Source of the DNA: UBA1181 sp045617845
GTDB taxonomy: Bacteria > Bacteroidota > Bacteroidia > Bacteroidales > Paludibacteraceae
Direction: 5' to 3'
DNA: 28,338 nt
NCBI GenBank assembly: GCA_045617845.1
Contig: JAZLJL010000046.1
Coordinates: forward strand, 1-28,338
The first letter of the stretch is position 1; the number at the start of each line of letters is the position of its first letter. Shown here in pieces: positions 9,271 to 16,115 of the stretch. The notes under the pieces are model-generated. The model was not told the origin of the DNA. It did no database searches and saw only the letters and a program-made list of their open reading frames with translations. The position numbers and the translations under genes were made by a program.

Positions 9271-10140
9271 TCAAATCCACACCTTCAAGGAGAGCGGATC
9301 AACCTCCACCTTAATCTCCTTGCCCATCATCAACGGGTCACCATCGATATGGAACTCACCGTCAGACTCTCTGACAAGGGTCACCTCCTTGGTCGTCATA
9401 CTGGTGACATAACGACTCTTGTCAAAAGTCTTATTGAAAAGCCTGAACGCCAAATCCAAGCACACGTAAACAGGGAATGGATGCAAAATACATATATCCA
9501 TGAGACCATCACGCGTGCTGGCATGAGGAGCGATATAGGCCATATTCCCCCACTGCGCCGCATTGGCGAACGTAACCAGGAACGCTTTCTTTTTCAATGA
9601 GAAAGAAGGAGCGATCAACGAGTATTCGTCGGGATTATATTTTAAATATTCACGAAGGATAACTTTCAAATAGGTGAGGAAGCCACGTTTACCCTCCGCA
9701 GTGAAGGCATGGCTGACATGAGCGTCGAACCCCGTCCCACAAGTACAAAAGAAACGTTTACCATTCGCCAATCCACTATCTATCAGATGGTCTTTCCCTT
9801 TACTTATCTGAGCCAAAGCCTCCTTTGGAACCATGGAATAGCCTAAGTGACGGGCCAACCCATTCCCAGAGCCGTAAGGGACAATGGCAAAGGCAGTGTC
9901 GGTATGGACAAGGGAGGACGCAACCTCATTCATCGTTCCGTCGCCACCACAAGCCACCACAACGTCATACTTCTCATCAGCGAACTGTTTCGCCAATTCC
10001 CTTCCATGCCCCGCATACTGAGTATTGACAACCATAGTTTCCCAACCTTCAGAGAAAGCCTCCTTGATCAAATTGGGCAACTCTTTCTTATCACTCGTAC
10101 CCGAAATAGGGTTGATAATAAAAGCGACTCTTTTCGACAT
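9271..10140 (-). CDS. YegS/DgkB-like lipid kinase (diacylglycerol kinase catalytic domain)
   Basis: 289-residue soluble kinase of the YegS/BmrU/DgkB family, which phosphorylates diacylglycerol or related lipids. The N-terminus 'KRVAFIINPISGT' is the family start, the ATP-binding motif 'GGDGTMNEVASSL' spans residues 65-77, and 'VPYGSGNGLARHLG' is the next conserved block. The C-terminal beta-sandwich ends with 'GEFHIDGDPLMMG', matching the conserved E..DGE-type block. Full length, no frame problem. It is the first gene of the minus-strand run to tamL, with a TATTTTTG box about 30 nt upstream. Its company (outer-membrane protein, lipoprotein, TamB/TamL) fits a role in envelope lipid turnover; the exact substrate cannot be told from sequence. 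Confidence 0.88.
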   Translation of the reverse strand: MSKRVAFIINPISGTSDKKELPNLIKEAFSEGWETMVVNTQYAGHGRELAKQFADEKYDVVVACGGDGTMNEVASSLVHTDTAFAIVPYGSGNGLARHLGYSMVPKEALAQISKGKDHLIDSGLANGKRFFCTCGTGFDAHVSHAFTAEGKRGFLTYLKVILREYLKYNPDEYSLIAPSFSLKKKAFLVTFANAAQWGNMAYIAPHASTRDGLMDICILHPFPVYVCLDLAFRLFNKTFDKSRYVTSMTTKEVTLVRESDGEFHIDGDPLMMGKEIKVEVDPLSLKVWI

Positions 10141-10168
10141 ATTTTTAAGTATTTATCTTGCAAAGTAA

Positions 10169-10176
10169 CAAAAATA
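10169..10176 (-). promoter_or_regulatory. -7 box of the yegS-tam operon promoter
   Basis: TATTTTTG on the minus strand is an exact match to the Bacteroidetes -7 consensus TAnnTTTG and lies about 30 nt before the lipid kinase ATG. No good -33 TTG at the usual ~20-nt spacing was seen. On the other strand a one-mismatch box (GATATTTG, 10182-10189) could serve the divergent DUF2851 gene, so the two promoters would overlap face to face. Confidence 0.45.
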
Positions 10177-10219
10177 ATTACGATATTTGCCAAGCCTGTT
10201 AAAAATTAACATTAACAAA

Positions 10220-11494
10220 ATGAAAGAAGACTTGTTGCAGTATGCATGGCAGTACCGTCTTTACGACGAACGCCAATTACACACCGTGGACGGTGAACCA
10301 ATCAGCGTGATAAATGTCGGAGAATTGAACCGTGACGCAGGTCCGGATTTCTTCAACGTGAAAGTGAAAATAGGCAATACGGTTTGGGCGGGCAACGTGG
10401 AAATCCACGTCAACGCCTCCGATTGGCACAAACACGGACATGGCTCCGACCGCCACTACGACTCGGTCATCCTGCACGTGGTGGACCACTCCGACGCCCG
10501 CATCGCCCGTCCCAACGGAGACATCATCCCCCAACTGGAACTGAAACTGGACGAGACGACTCTCTCCAAATACGAAGACTTCAAAAAACCTCACGAATGG
10601 ATCCACTGCGAAAAACATTGGAACCGACTCGCTCCCGAATTCCTCACCCTCCAACTTTGCAGGATGCTCCACCTTAGACTGACCCGAAAGGCGGAAGAAA
10701 TCTTCCGTTTACTGGAATCCTGCAAGAACAATTGGCCGGAAGTATTCTACCGCATACTCGCCAAAAGCTTCGGAATGCACACCAACGCCATGCCCTTCGA
10801 TAGACTCGCGCAGTCGATCCCTATCCAATGCCTCGCCAAACACAAAGACCACCTCGAACAAATCGAAGCCCTGTTCTTCGGGCAAGCCGGCCTTTTGGAC
10901 AACCCGCCGTCCGACAAATACGAAGAACTACTCCTTCGCGAATATACTTTTCTCCATACCAAGTTCGGAGTAAAGCACATCGACCCAACCCTATGGAAGT
11001 TCGCCAGAATGCGCCCCAACAACTCCCCATACGTGAGAATCGCCCAATTCGCCTCCTTGGTGCACCGCTCCAACAACTTGTTTTCCAAGATTTTAGAGAC
11101 CGACGGACTGACCAACGCCAGGAAGTTGCTAGAACCGGAAGTCTCCAATTATTGGCACACCCACACAAAGTTCGGAGTAAATTCCCCGTATTCGACGAAA
11201 AAAATGTCGGACGCCACCCTGGACCTCCTTCTCATCAACGCTGTAATCCCCACGCTCTACGCCTACTCGATACGGAAAGAAGACGAGAAACTGCAGGAGC
11301 GAATCTTATCGCTCCTGGAGCAAATGGAACCGGAAAAGAACCATACCATAGCAGGGTGGGGAAAGTTCGGAGTAAGTTCGGAGAACGCTTTCCAAAGCCA
11401 AGCGCTCATCGAACTGAAAACGCAGTTCTGCGACACTCACAATTGCCTTCAATGCAGTATCGGTCACAAATTGTTGGCGAAATGCGAAGAATGA
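10220..11494 (+). CDS. DUF2851 family protein
   Basis: 424-residue cytoplasmic protein of the Bacteroidetes DUF2851 family, function unknown. Family features: 'EDLLQYAWQYRLYDERQL' at the N-terminus, then 'NRDAGPDFFNVKVKIG', 'WAGNVEIHVNASDWHKHGH' and 'DSVILHVVDHSD', and a C-terminal Cys cluster (CDTHNCLQCSIGHKLL). The GPDF...VEIH spacing recalls a PD-(D/E)xK-type core, but that is a guess. I use the ATG at 10220; an upstream TTG (10187) would add unrelated residues and sits in the promoter area. Unusual: the same 13-base string AAGTTCGGAGTAA occurs three times in the same frame (10961, 11168, 11363), each encoding KFGV, and the last is followed by a partial tandem copy. Divergent from yegS-like; dihydrofolate reductase follows after 93 bp. 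Confidence 0.85.
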   Translation: MKEDLLQYAWQYRLYDERQLHTVDGEPISVINVGELNRDAGPDFFNVKVKIGNTVWAGNVEIHVNASDWHKHGHGSDRHYDSVILHVVDHSDARIARPNGDIIPQLELKLDETTLSKYEDFKKPHEWIHCEKHWNRLAPEFLTLQLCRMLHLRLTRKAEEIFRLLESCKNNWPEVFYRILAKSFGMHTNAMPFDRLAQSIPIQCLAKHKDHLEQIEALFFGQAGLLDNPPSDKYEELLLREYTFLHTKFGVKHIDPTLWKFARMRPNNSPYVRIAQFASLVHRSNNLFSKILETDGLTNARKLLEPEVSNYWHTHTKFGVNSPYSTKKMSDATLDLLLINAVIPTLYAYSIRKEDEKLQERILSLLEQMEPEKNHTIAGWGKFGVSSENAFQSQALIELKTQFCDTHNCLQCSIGHKLLAKCEE

Positions 11495-11587
11495 GACACA
11501 AGAATGTCATTATCCTCCTGAAGGAAGAGTGTGTTCACCACAAAATAACTTATCTTCGCGAAATCAAGGACCAAACATCAGAGCCAT

Positions 11588-12085
11588 ATGGAATTTACAA
11601 TCATCGCCGCCGTTGCGGACAATTTAGCGATCGGGAAAGACAACAACCTGCTTTGGCACCTCTCCGGTGACATGAAGCACTTCAAATTCCTCACGTCAGG
11701 ACATACCGTGCTGATGGGGAAAAACACTTACCTCTCCATCGGTCGCCCATTGCCTAACCGCCGAAATATCATCCTGTCCCGTTCCATGAAAGAGGCAGAC
11801 GCTCCAGGTTGCGAAATCATCAGCAACTTAAAGGAACTGGAAGAGGACCCTTCCTTGAAAAACGAGGAGATATTCGTCATCGGTGGTGGCCAGATATACG
11901 AGCTCATGATGCCTTTCGCCAACAAACTTTGCCTCACAAGGGTACACGCCACGCCTGAAGCCGACACATTCTTCCCCGCCATCCTCGATACCGTATGGCA
12001 AGAATATTCACGCGAATGTTTCTCGGCAGACGAGAAGAACGACCACGACTACGAATTCATAAATTATTTGAGGAAAAAGCAATAA
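11588..12085 (+). CDS. folA: Dihydrofolate reductase
   Basis: 165-residue enzyme that reduces dihydrofolate to tetrahydrofolate with NADPH. The signature is complete: 'IIAAVADNLAIGKDNNLLWH' at the start, catalytic acidic residue D28 in 'LSGDMKHFK', cofactor block 'TVLMGKNTYLSIGRPLPNRR', and 'EIFVIGGGQIYELMM' near residues 97-111, then 'TRVHATPEADTFFP'. Full length for a chromosomal DHFR. A Bacteroidetes-like box with one mismatch (TATCTTCG, 11551-11558) lies about 30 nt upstream, so it may have its own promoter although DUF2851 is in the same direction. It converges with the gene ending at 12135; only a weak hairpin (GGAG/CTCC near 12120) lies between. Confidence 0.95.
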   Translation: MEFTIIAAVADNLAIGKDNNLLWHLSGDMKHFKFLTSGHTVLMGKNTYLSIGRPLPNRRNIILSRSMKEADAPGCEIISNLKELEEDPSLKNEEIFVIGGGQIYELMMPFANKLCLTRVHATPEADTFFPAILDTVWQEYSRECFSADEKNDHDYEFINYLRKKQ

Positions 12086-12134
12086 CGACAAACCTATAAA
12101 CAGGATATTCCAGATAAAGGAGTTGTTCACTCCC

Positions 12135-12473
12135 CTAACAGAGTCTGACGATTTTCACAAGACCCGAATCGGTAGGCACCATCGCCCCCGAAAAAATACC
12201 GGGGAAATCCAACAACCAATAATGGGAAGGGGTGAACTCCCCAACGGGGAATTGCGACAACAACAAACGCTCCAACGGGACTATGTCCGTCACCACAGGC
12301 TCGAAAGGCAAGATGACGCCATCCACAAACGTGGTGGCAGGTGGTTCAACTCCGTCAAAATCAACGATAGAAAAAGTACCATCCTCCCCATTCACCGACA
12401 AAATAGCGTTACGTCTCCAGGAAACCGGAGAGGTATATATCCTACGGGCTAAATATCCTCTGACCATATTCAT
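12135..12473 (-). CDS. Conserved-looking small protein, function unknown
   Basis: 112 residues, no signal peptide or membrane segment. The text 'NAILSVNGEDGTFSIVDFDG' and 'TTFVDGVILPFE', with a later 'TDSGLVKIV', loosely recalls the small beta-sandwich (composite) domain of amidohydrolases, but the catalytic barrel is absent; it could be a stand-alone domain, the stub of a lost hydrolase, or unrelated. It starts 24 bp after the DUF4296 lipoprotein gene on the same strand and is the last gene of the lspA run, with codon use like its neighbours. I treat it as a real gene because of spacing and composition, not because I recognise the family. Confidence 0.6.
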   Translation of the reverse strand: MNMVRGYLARRIYTSPVSWRRNAILSVNGEDGTFSIVDFDGVEPPATTFVDGVILPFEPVVTDIVPLERLLLSQFPVGEFTPSHYWLLDFPGIFSGAMVPTDSGLVKIVRLC

Positions 12474-12497
12474 GACGGCAAATCAGGCAGGCTCCAT

Positions 12498-12842
12498 TCA
12501 CTCCTTGGCAGACTCCTCGGTCAACTTCTGGGCCCATGAATTCTCTTCCGCCTCCAATCTTTCCATCACCACCTCGTAAACCTTCTCGTAGACCTCCATA
12601 TGGGAAGTGTACCAAGCGACGGACGAATCGAACTCCGCCTCCGTATAATTATATTTAGACAAAATATTCCCATAATAAGGAAGTATCCCACCCCTCTCTA
12701 AAGGATGCTGGACAGATACGGACTGGACCTTATAAAACTCCTCCAAAATATCCGCCATCTTATCTTCCGGAATAATCGGACGGGACGGGTCTGGAGAACA
12801 AGACAACATGAAGGCCATCAAGGCCATAGCCAACTTTTTCAT
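12498..12842 (-). CDS. DUF4296 family lipoprotein
   Basis: 114 residues with a signal peptide and lipobox (MAFMLSCSP, Cys 15), then 'RPIIPEDKMADILEEFYKVQ', the hallmark of the Bacteroidetes DUF4296 family, and a helical C-terminus ('YEKVYEVVMERLEAEEN'). Its start overlaps the lspA stop by 4 bases, the classic arrangement lspA-DUF4296, so the two are translationally coupled. It is itself a predicted substrate for LspA. Function unknown; the helical, acidic shape suggests a periplasm-facing binding or stabilising role, which is inference. Confidence 0.85.
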   Translation of the reverse strand: MKKLAMALMAFMLSCSPDPSRPIIPEDKMADILEEFYKVQSVSVQHPLERGGILPYYGNILSKYNYTEAEFDSSVAWYTSHMEVYEKVYEVVMERLEAEENSWAQKLTEESAKE

Positions 12843-13507
12843 TTCTTACCAGATTCTTTATCGGTTGCACTCACATTTTTAGACTCCTCCATCAAATAGT
12901 GCCTATAAAATATCAAGATGACAAAGACACTCACCGTGATGGCGGAATCAGCCAAATTGAAGATAGGAGAGAAGAAAGAGGCCGTGTCGCCTCCCACCAA
13001 AGGGAGCCATTCAGGCCACGTGAACGAGAAGAGAGGGAACTTCAGCATATCAACCACCTTCCCACAAAACAACGGCGCATATCCGCCATCCGCAGGCATG
13101 AACTCCGCCACGCGCCCGACACTCGAATTGAAGCAATACCCATAGAAAATACAATCCATGATATTACCCATCGCACCTCCGATGACGGCGGCGACGCTAA
13201 GCGAATAACCCAACTTTACCTTCTTCTTCGTTATGATGTAATGGAGATAATAACAGAGAGCACCGACGGCGAAAATACGAAGGACGGTCAAAATGATTTT
13301 TGCGTTCCCCTTGAAAAACTCCAATCCAAAAGCGATGCCATTATTCTCCTCGAAACGGATATAAAACCAATTCGTCACCTCCACGCTCTCATGCAAGTAG
13401 AAATGCGTCTTCACATAAATCTTCACGATCTGATCAATCAGCAAAATGCCCATGATCAAAGCAGAAGAGTAAATCAATGCCTTTTTCTGTTCTGATTGCA
13501 CAACCAA
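12839..13507 (-). CDS. lspA: Lipoprotein signal peptidase (signal peptidase II)
   Basis: 222-residue inner-membrane aspartyl protease that removes signal peptides from prolipoproteins; several lipoproteins in this window are its expected substrates. Four membrane segments are evident. The catalytic aspartates are D153 in 'VVDMLKF' and D187 in 'FNLADSAITV', with the conserved 'FYIRFEENNGIAFG' and 'GGAMGNIMD' blocks. The long loop between residues 122 and 148 is common in Bacteroidetes LspA. No ATG lies upstream of the first membrane segment: the start must be TTG (13507) or GTG (13501), or other. It begins only 6 bp beyond a strong intrinsic terminator of the dksA-like gene, so its mRNA would depend on read-through or on a promoter inside that short gap. 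Confidence 0.93.
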   Translation of the reverse strand: MVVQSEQKKALIYSSALIMGILLIDQIVKIYVKTHFYLHESVEVTNWFYIRFEENNGIAFGLEFFKGNAKIILTVLRIFAVGALCYYLHYIITKKKVKLGYSLSVAAVIGGAMGNIMDCIFYGYCFNSSVGRVAEFMPADGGYAPLFCGKVVDMLKFPLFSFTWPEWLPLVGGDTASFFSPIFNLADSAITVSVFVILIFYRHYLMEESKNVSATDKESGKK

Positions 13508-13512
13508 TAAAT

Positions 13513-13550
13513 AAAAAAACGATCCGATATCCCAAAAGAAACCGGACCGT
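13513..13550 (-). terminator. Intrinsic terminator or attenuator between dksA-like and lspA
   Basis: On the minus strand ACGGTCCG (13550-13543) pairs with CGGATCGT (13526-13519), 8 bp with one G-T pair and a 16-nt loop, followed by a T run (13519-13513). It lies 14 bp past the dksA-like stop and 6 bp before the lspA start. Confidence 0.75.
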
Positions 13551-13564
13551 GATTAAACAATATC

Positions 13565-13945
13565 CTATTTCACCCCGCTATTCTTCGCGTCTATGCACAA
13601 AGTAGCGTGAGGGACCGCACGTAACCGCTCCTTAGGAATCAACTTCCCCGTCTCGCGGCAAATGCCATATGTCTTATTTTCTATACGGACCAAAGCCGCC
13701 TGGAGATGCTGGATAAACTTCATTTGCCTTTGCGCCAAACGTCCCGCCTCCTCCTTGGTCATCGTTTCGGCACCTTCTTCCAACACCTTGAATGTAGGAG
13801 ACGTGTCACACACATCGTTTCCGTCCATATTGGCGAGGCTCGCCTTCAACAACTCGTAATCTCGTTGGGCCGCCGCCAGTTTTTCGAGTATAAGCTCCTT
13901 AAACTCAGCGAGTTCGGCATCCGAATATCGTGTTTTTTCTGCCAT
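13565..13945 (-). CDS. DksA/TraR family protein with incomplete zinc finger
   Basis: 126 residues: a coiled-coil N-terminal half ('LAEFKELILEKLAAAQRDYE', then 'RQMKFIQHLQAALVRIENKTY') and a C-terminal finger of the DksA/TraR type ('YGICRETGKLIPKERLRAVP'). DksA proteins enter the secondary channel of RNA polymerase and tune transcription during starvation. Here only C96 and C117 remain; the partners of the C-x2-C pairs are T99 and A120, so four-cysteine zinc binding is lost, as in other Bacteroidetes members. A TTTTG-20 nt-TATTTTCG promoter lies about 40 nt upstream and a strong terminator follows, so it may be a single-gene transcript with limited read-through into lspA. Confidence 0.85.
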   Translation of the reverse strand: MAEKTRYSDAELAEFKELILEKLAAAQRDYELLKASLANMDGNDVCDTSPTFKVLEEGAETMTKEEAGRLAQRQMKFIQHLQAALVRIENKTYGICRETGKLIPKERLRAVPHATLCIDAKNSGVK

Positions 13946-13986
13946 AGTCCATCAGATTTAAATATAAAACATCAAGTTTCCTTATG

Positions 13987-14019
13987 CGAAAATAGGAAAA
14001 CGATAGTGGATATGCAAAA
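13987..14019 (-). promoter_or_regulatory. Promoter of the dksA-like gene
   Basis: On the minus strand TTTTG (14019-14015), a 20-nt gap, then TATTTTCG (13994-13987), one mismatch to TAnnTTTG. A perfect 12-bp palindrome TTCATGCATGAA (14023-14034) sits just upstream of the -33 element and could be a regulator site. The remaining bases of this 136-bp gap include a small TTGTCT/AGACAA hairpin (14043-14059) after recO's 3' side. Confidence 0.5.
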
Positions 14020-14081
14020 CTTTTCATGCATGAATTATCAACAATTGTCTTTTTTAGACAACGGAAGCGGACAGATCCAAA

Positions 14082-14807
14082 TCAATCGAACACCTCATGC
14101 AAAACAGCCAACGTCTTCAATTCGCCGAAACCCTGGAGGTGGATACGGTAATAGTCGACGATATGGTCCAGCAATTCGTTCCGCTCCTTTTTCGTGAAAC
14201 GGAAACGGCGGAGATTCCTATAATTCATCCTGCAAAGCGACTGCAAAAAACGGGCATCCGAATCGCCCACGAACTGAGTGTGGGGAGGTCGTCGCTCGGT
14301 ATATTCCGCCTGCACAAGGTCGAAATAACGCGCACCGGATAGGTCGCAGACATTCGGTCCGAAACCAAGGAAGGCAGACAAACGGACTAGAAAAGCGATA
14401 TGGAAATTACAAACACCTGACTCCATCTCGTTCAGGCGCAGGACAGACTCCTTCAAAAAGCGGAACAACAACTCGTCCGACTCGTTGGTACGCAAAGCGT
14501 TCGACAGCACCTCCGCGAGGAAGAAAAGGATACTGCTCTTGTAAGGGTCGAACATGGCTTCATGCAAAGGATGGATGCATTTCATCTCCTTGACCACATG
14601 CAGTTCCTTCCCGTTCCGCGAATCGAACTCTATCTCGACAAGCGAAAGGGGCTGCATCATGGAATAGACCCGTCCGCCATGCTTTCCACCGGAACCATAC
14701 ATCAGGAACGACGCCCTTCCCATCTCCACCGTATAAAGCGACAATAACGTCACATTGTCCCTTATCTTCTTATGGTTCAATACAATAGCGTCCGTCTTGA
14801 CGTACAT
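14082..14807 (-). CDS. recO: DNA repair protein RecO
   Basis: 241-residue recombination mediator that helps RecR load RecA on SSB-coated single strands. The N-terminal OB-fold start 'YVKTDAIVLNHKKIRDNVTL', followed by 'GRASFLMYGSGGKHGG', matches Bacteroidetes RecO; the rest is the helical RecO C-terminal domain ('SILFFLAEVLSNALR', 'FLVRLSAFLGFGPNVCD'). I chose the ATG at 14807: the 25 extra codons of the upstream open frame do not look like RecO and overlap the previous gene. It starts 17 bp after the DUF5715 stop and is the last gene of the thioesterase-DUF5715-recO run. Confidence 0.93.
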   Translation of the reverse strand: MYVKTDAIVLNHKKIRDNVTLLSLYTVEMGRASFLMYGSGGKHGGRVYSMMQPLSLVEIEFDSRNGKELHVVKEMKCIHPLHEAMFDPYKSSILFFLAEVLSNALRTNESDELLFRFLKESVLRLNEMESGVCNFHIAFLVRLSAFLGFGPNVCDLSGARYFDLVQAEYTERRPPHTQFVGDSDARFLQSLCRMNYRNLRRFRFTKKERNELLDHIVDYYRIHLQGFGELKTLAVLHEVFD

Positions 14808-14824
14808 GGTCGCCTCCCGCTTTA

Positions 14825-15559
14825 TTATTGGATCGCCGTGATATGGAAACAGAACTGTCCGTTCTCCTTGATGACAAGGCACTTATTCTCGTTCCTCATC
14901 TCGCCCACGGTCTTTGTGAGAATATTCTGGATATGCTTGTAACTATAAGCCCTACGGTCTGAATTCCGGAGGAACTCCCAATAGGAGATGTCGAACGAAG
15001 CGCCGAAAAGATGGCTGGTCGTATCCCTCGTGGCGTTCTTATTTCCCTTCCTCAAACGAATTTGGCTCTCCTCCGTCCGCAATGCCGAGGTGAGGTACAA
15101 CGAATAAGCGGGTTGCTTCTTCTCCTTCAGTTTGCGCTGGAAACGTTCGGAAAGCTCATTCAGCACCTTGAACGCCTCAGGGGTGAGGTATGGATAGGAA
15201 TACTTGGCTGGCTTCTTCACGTAGTAAGTGGAGTCGGGCACATAGATCAAGGCGCCGCACGCCACCATGGAATCCCTCTCGGCGAGGAAATCCGCATTTT
15301 TCCTATAATGGGGATTCAGCCCCATCTCCTTGCCCGCAGAAATATGTAACTTGTTAGGGTCGCGTAGGAAACGGCTCCTCTTCAACGAAGAGATGCCTTT
15401 CCAACGTTTTTTCGCACGTTGCACTTCGCCCGGAGCGTTGATGGGCTCATCCGCCATCAGTTCGGTGTCATTGGAGACCTCGTCCGAGGAAAAGAAGTCG
15501 CACCCTCCTAACAACAAAAGGGTCAGTAAAAAGAATGGTATGGAAAGATATCTGCGCAT
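14825..15559 (-). CDS. DUF5715 family lipoprotein (M15-like peptidase fold)
   Basis: 244 residues with a signal peptide and lipobox (LLLLGGC, Cys 20) and an Asp-rich tether. The second half contains 'LYLTSALRTEESQIRL', 'SHLFGASFDISYW' and 'CFHIT' near the end, spaced like the zinc ligands of VanY/M15 D,D-carboxypeptidases (H-x6-D plus a C-terminal H). This supports a peptidoglycan-related envelope protein, though activity is not proven. It lies 3 bp after the thioesterase gene and 17 bp before recO, so it is co-transcribed with them. Confidence 0.82.
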   Translation of the reverse strand: MRRYLSIPFFLLTLLLLGGCDFFSSDEVSNDTELMADEPINAPGEVQRAKKRWKGISSLKRSRFLRDPNKLHISAGKEMGLNPHYRKNADFLAERDSMVACGALIYVPDSTYYVKKPAKYSYPYLTPEAFKVLNELSERFQRKLKEKKQPAYSLYLTSALRTEESQIRLRKGNKNATRDTTSHLFGASFDISYWEFLRNSDRRAYSYKHIQNILTKTVGEMRNENKCLVIKENGQFCFHITAIQ

Positions 15560-15562
15560 AAG

Positions 15563-15955
15563 TTAATCTTTTCGGAACATTTTGGCTTGGTAGGTCGCGA
15601 CCAAGGCGCCCTCCTCATTACGGATCTCCGCCACATAAATGGCTATCGTTCGTTTCAGCGAAACCTCCCTCGCCTCAACAGTGAGGACACCGGATGAGAC
15701 CGCCTTGATATAATCGATATGCCCATCCAGGGAGACAGCAGTCTTGCCCTGCGAATTGGCGGCGGCCGCCACGATGAAATCCGCCAAGGTATACAATGCG
15801 CCGCCTTGAACAGTACCCACGCCGTTCAAGTGGAAATCCTTGATCTCCATCCTACCCGTCGCATGACCCGCCTTGGCATCCAGCAGCTCAACGCCGATAT
15901 ACTTCACAAACTTGTCATTTTGCAATGCCGACAAAGCACCTTCCGTATAATCCAT
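15563..15955 (-). CDS. PaaI-like hotdog-fold thioesterase
   Basis: 130-residue hotdog thioesterase expected to hydrolyse acyl- or aryl-CoA. The family catalytic region 'HLNGVGTVQGGALYTLADF' is present at about residues 43-61, followed by 'VSLDGHIDYIKAV' and 'TIAIYVAEIRNEEGALVAT'. I take the ATG at 15955; a TTG 27 bases upstream is open but adds nothing family-like. In Bacteroidetes such genes often sit near menaquinone genes, but none are here. Substrate unknown. Confidence 0.88.
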   Translation of the reverse strand: MDYTEGALSALQNDKFVKYIGVELLDAKAGHATGRMEIKDFHLNGVGTVQGGALYTLADFIVAAAANSQGKTAVSLDGHIDYIKAVSSGVLTVEAREVSLKRTIAIYVAEIRNEEGALVATYQAKMFRKD

Positions 15956-15965
15956 ATCAATTATC

Positions 15966-16115
15966 CTAATAAAATTCCACAATATGGGGGTCCTCCCCCA
16001 GCCAGGACAACCACGACCTGACCAATGATAGCCTGCCCTCCTTCAGAAACCCAGCAGGGAAGGAAGCGACGGCAATCGAAGAGGGTCGAACACCTTCCCC
16101 CTAAAATCCGTTTCC
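15966..16115 (-). other. Gap between GNAT and thioesterase with an orphan coding-like stretch
   Basis: About 150 bp between two same-strand genes. In the GNAT frame, after its TGA and a further TAG, the minus strand stays open for 44 codons (16100-15969) and ends TAG 10 bp before the thioesterase ATG; the translation looks protein-like (for example 'SSIAVASFPAGFLKEGR' and 'SWLSWLGEDPHIVEFY'), but there is no start codon. The plus strand carries a GGGGG-TCCT-CCCCC hairpin (15986-15999) and a stretch resembling an SRP RNA core. It may be a gene remnant; I do not claim a working gene. Confidence 0.3.

Noticed and set aside
16045..16085. A stretch resembling the SRP (4.5S) RNA core (GGAAGGAAGC after CCCAG)
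   Set aside because: The nearly invariant bases around the tetraloop (AGGTCCGGAAGG and AGCAGCC) are altered and the GGAA loop has no closing pairs; no clean 5'/3' helix or terminator was found.
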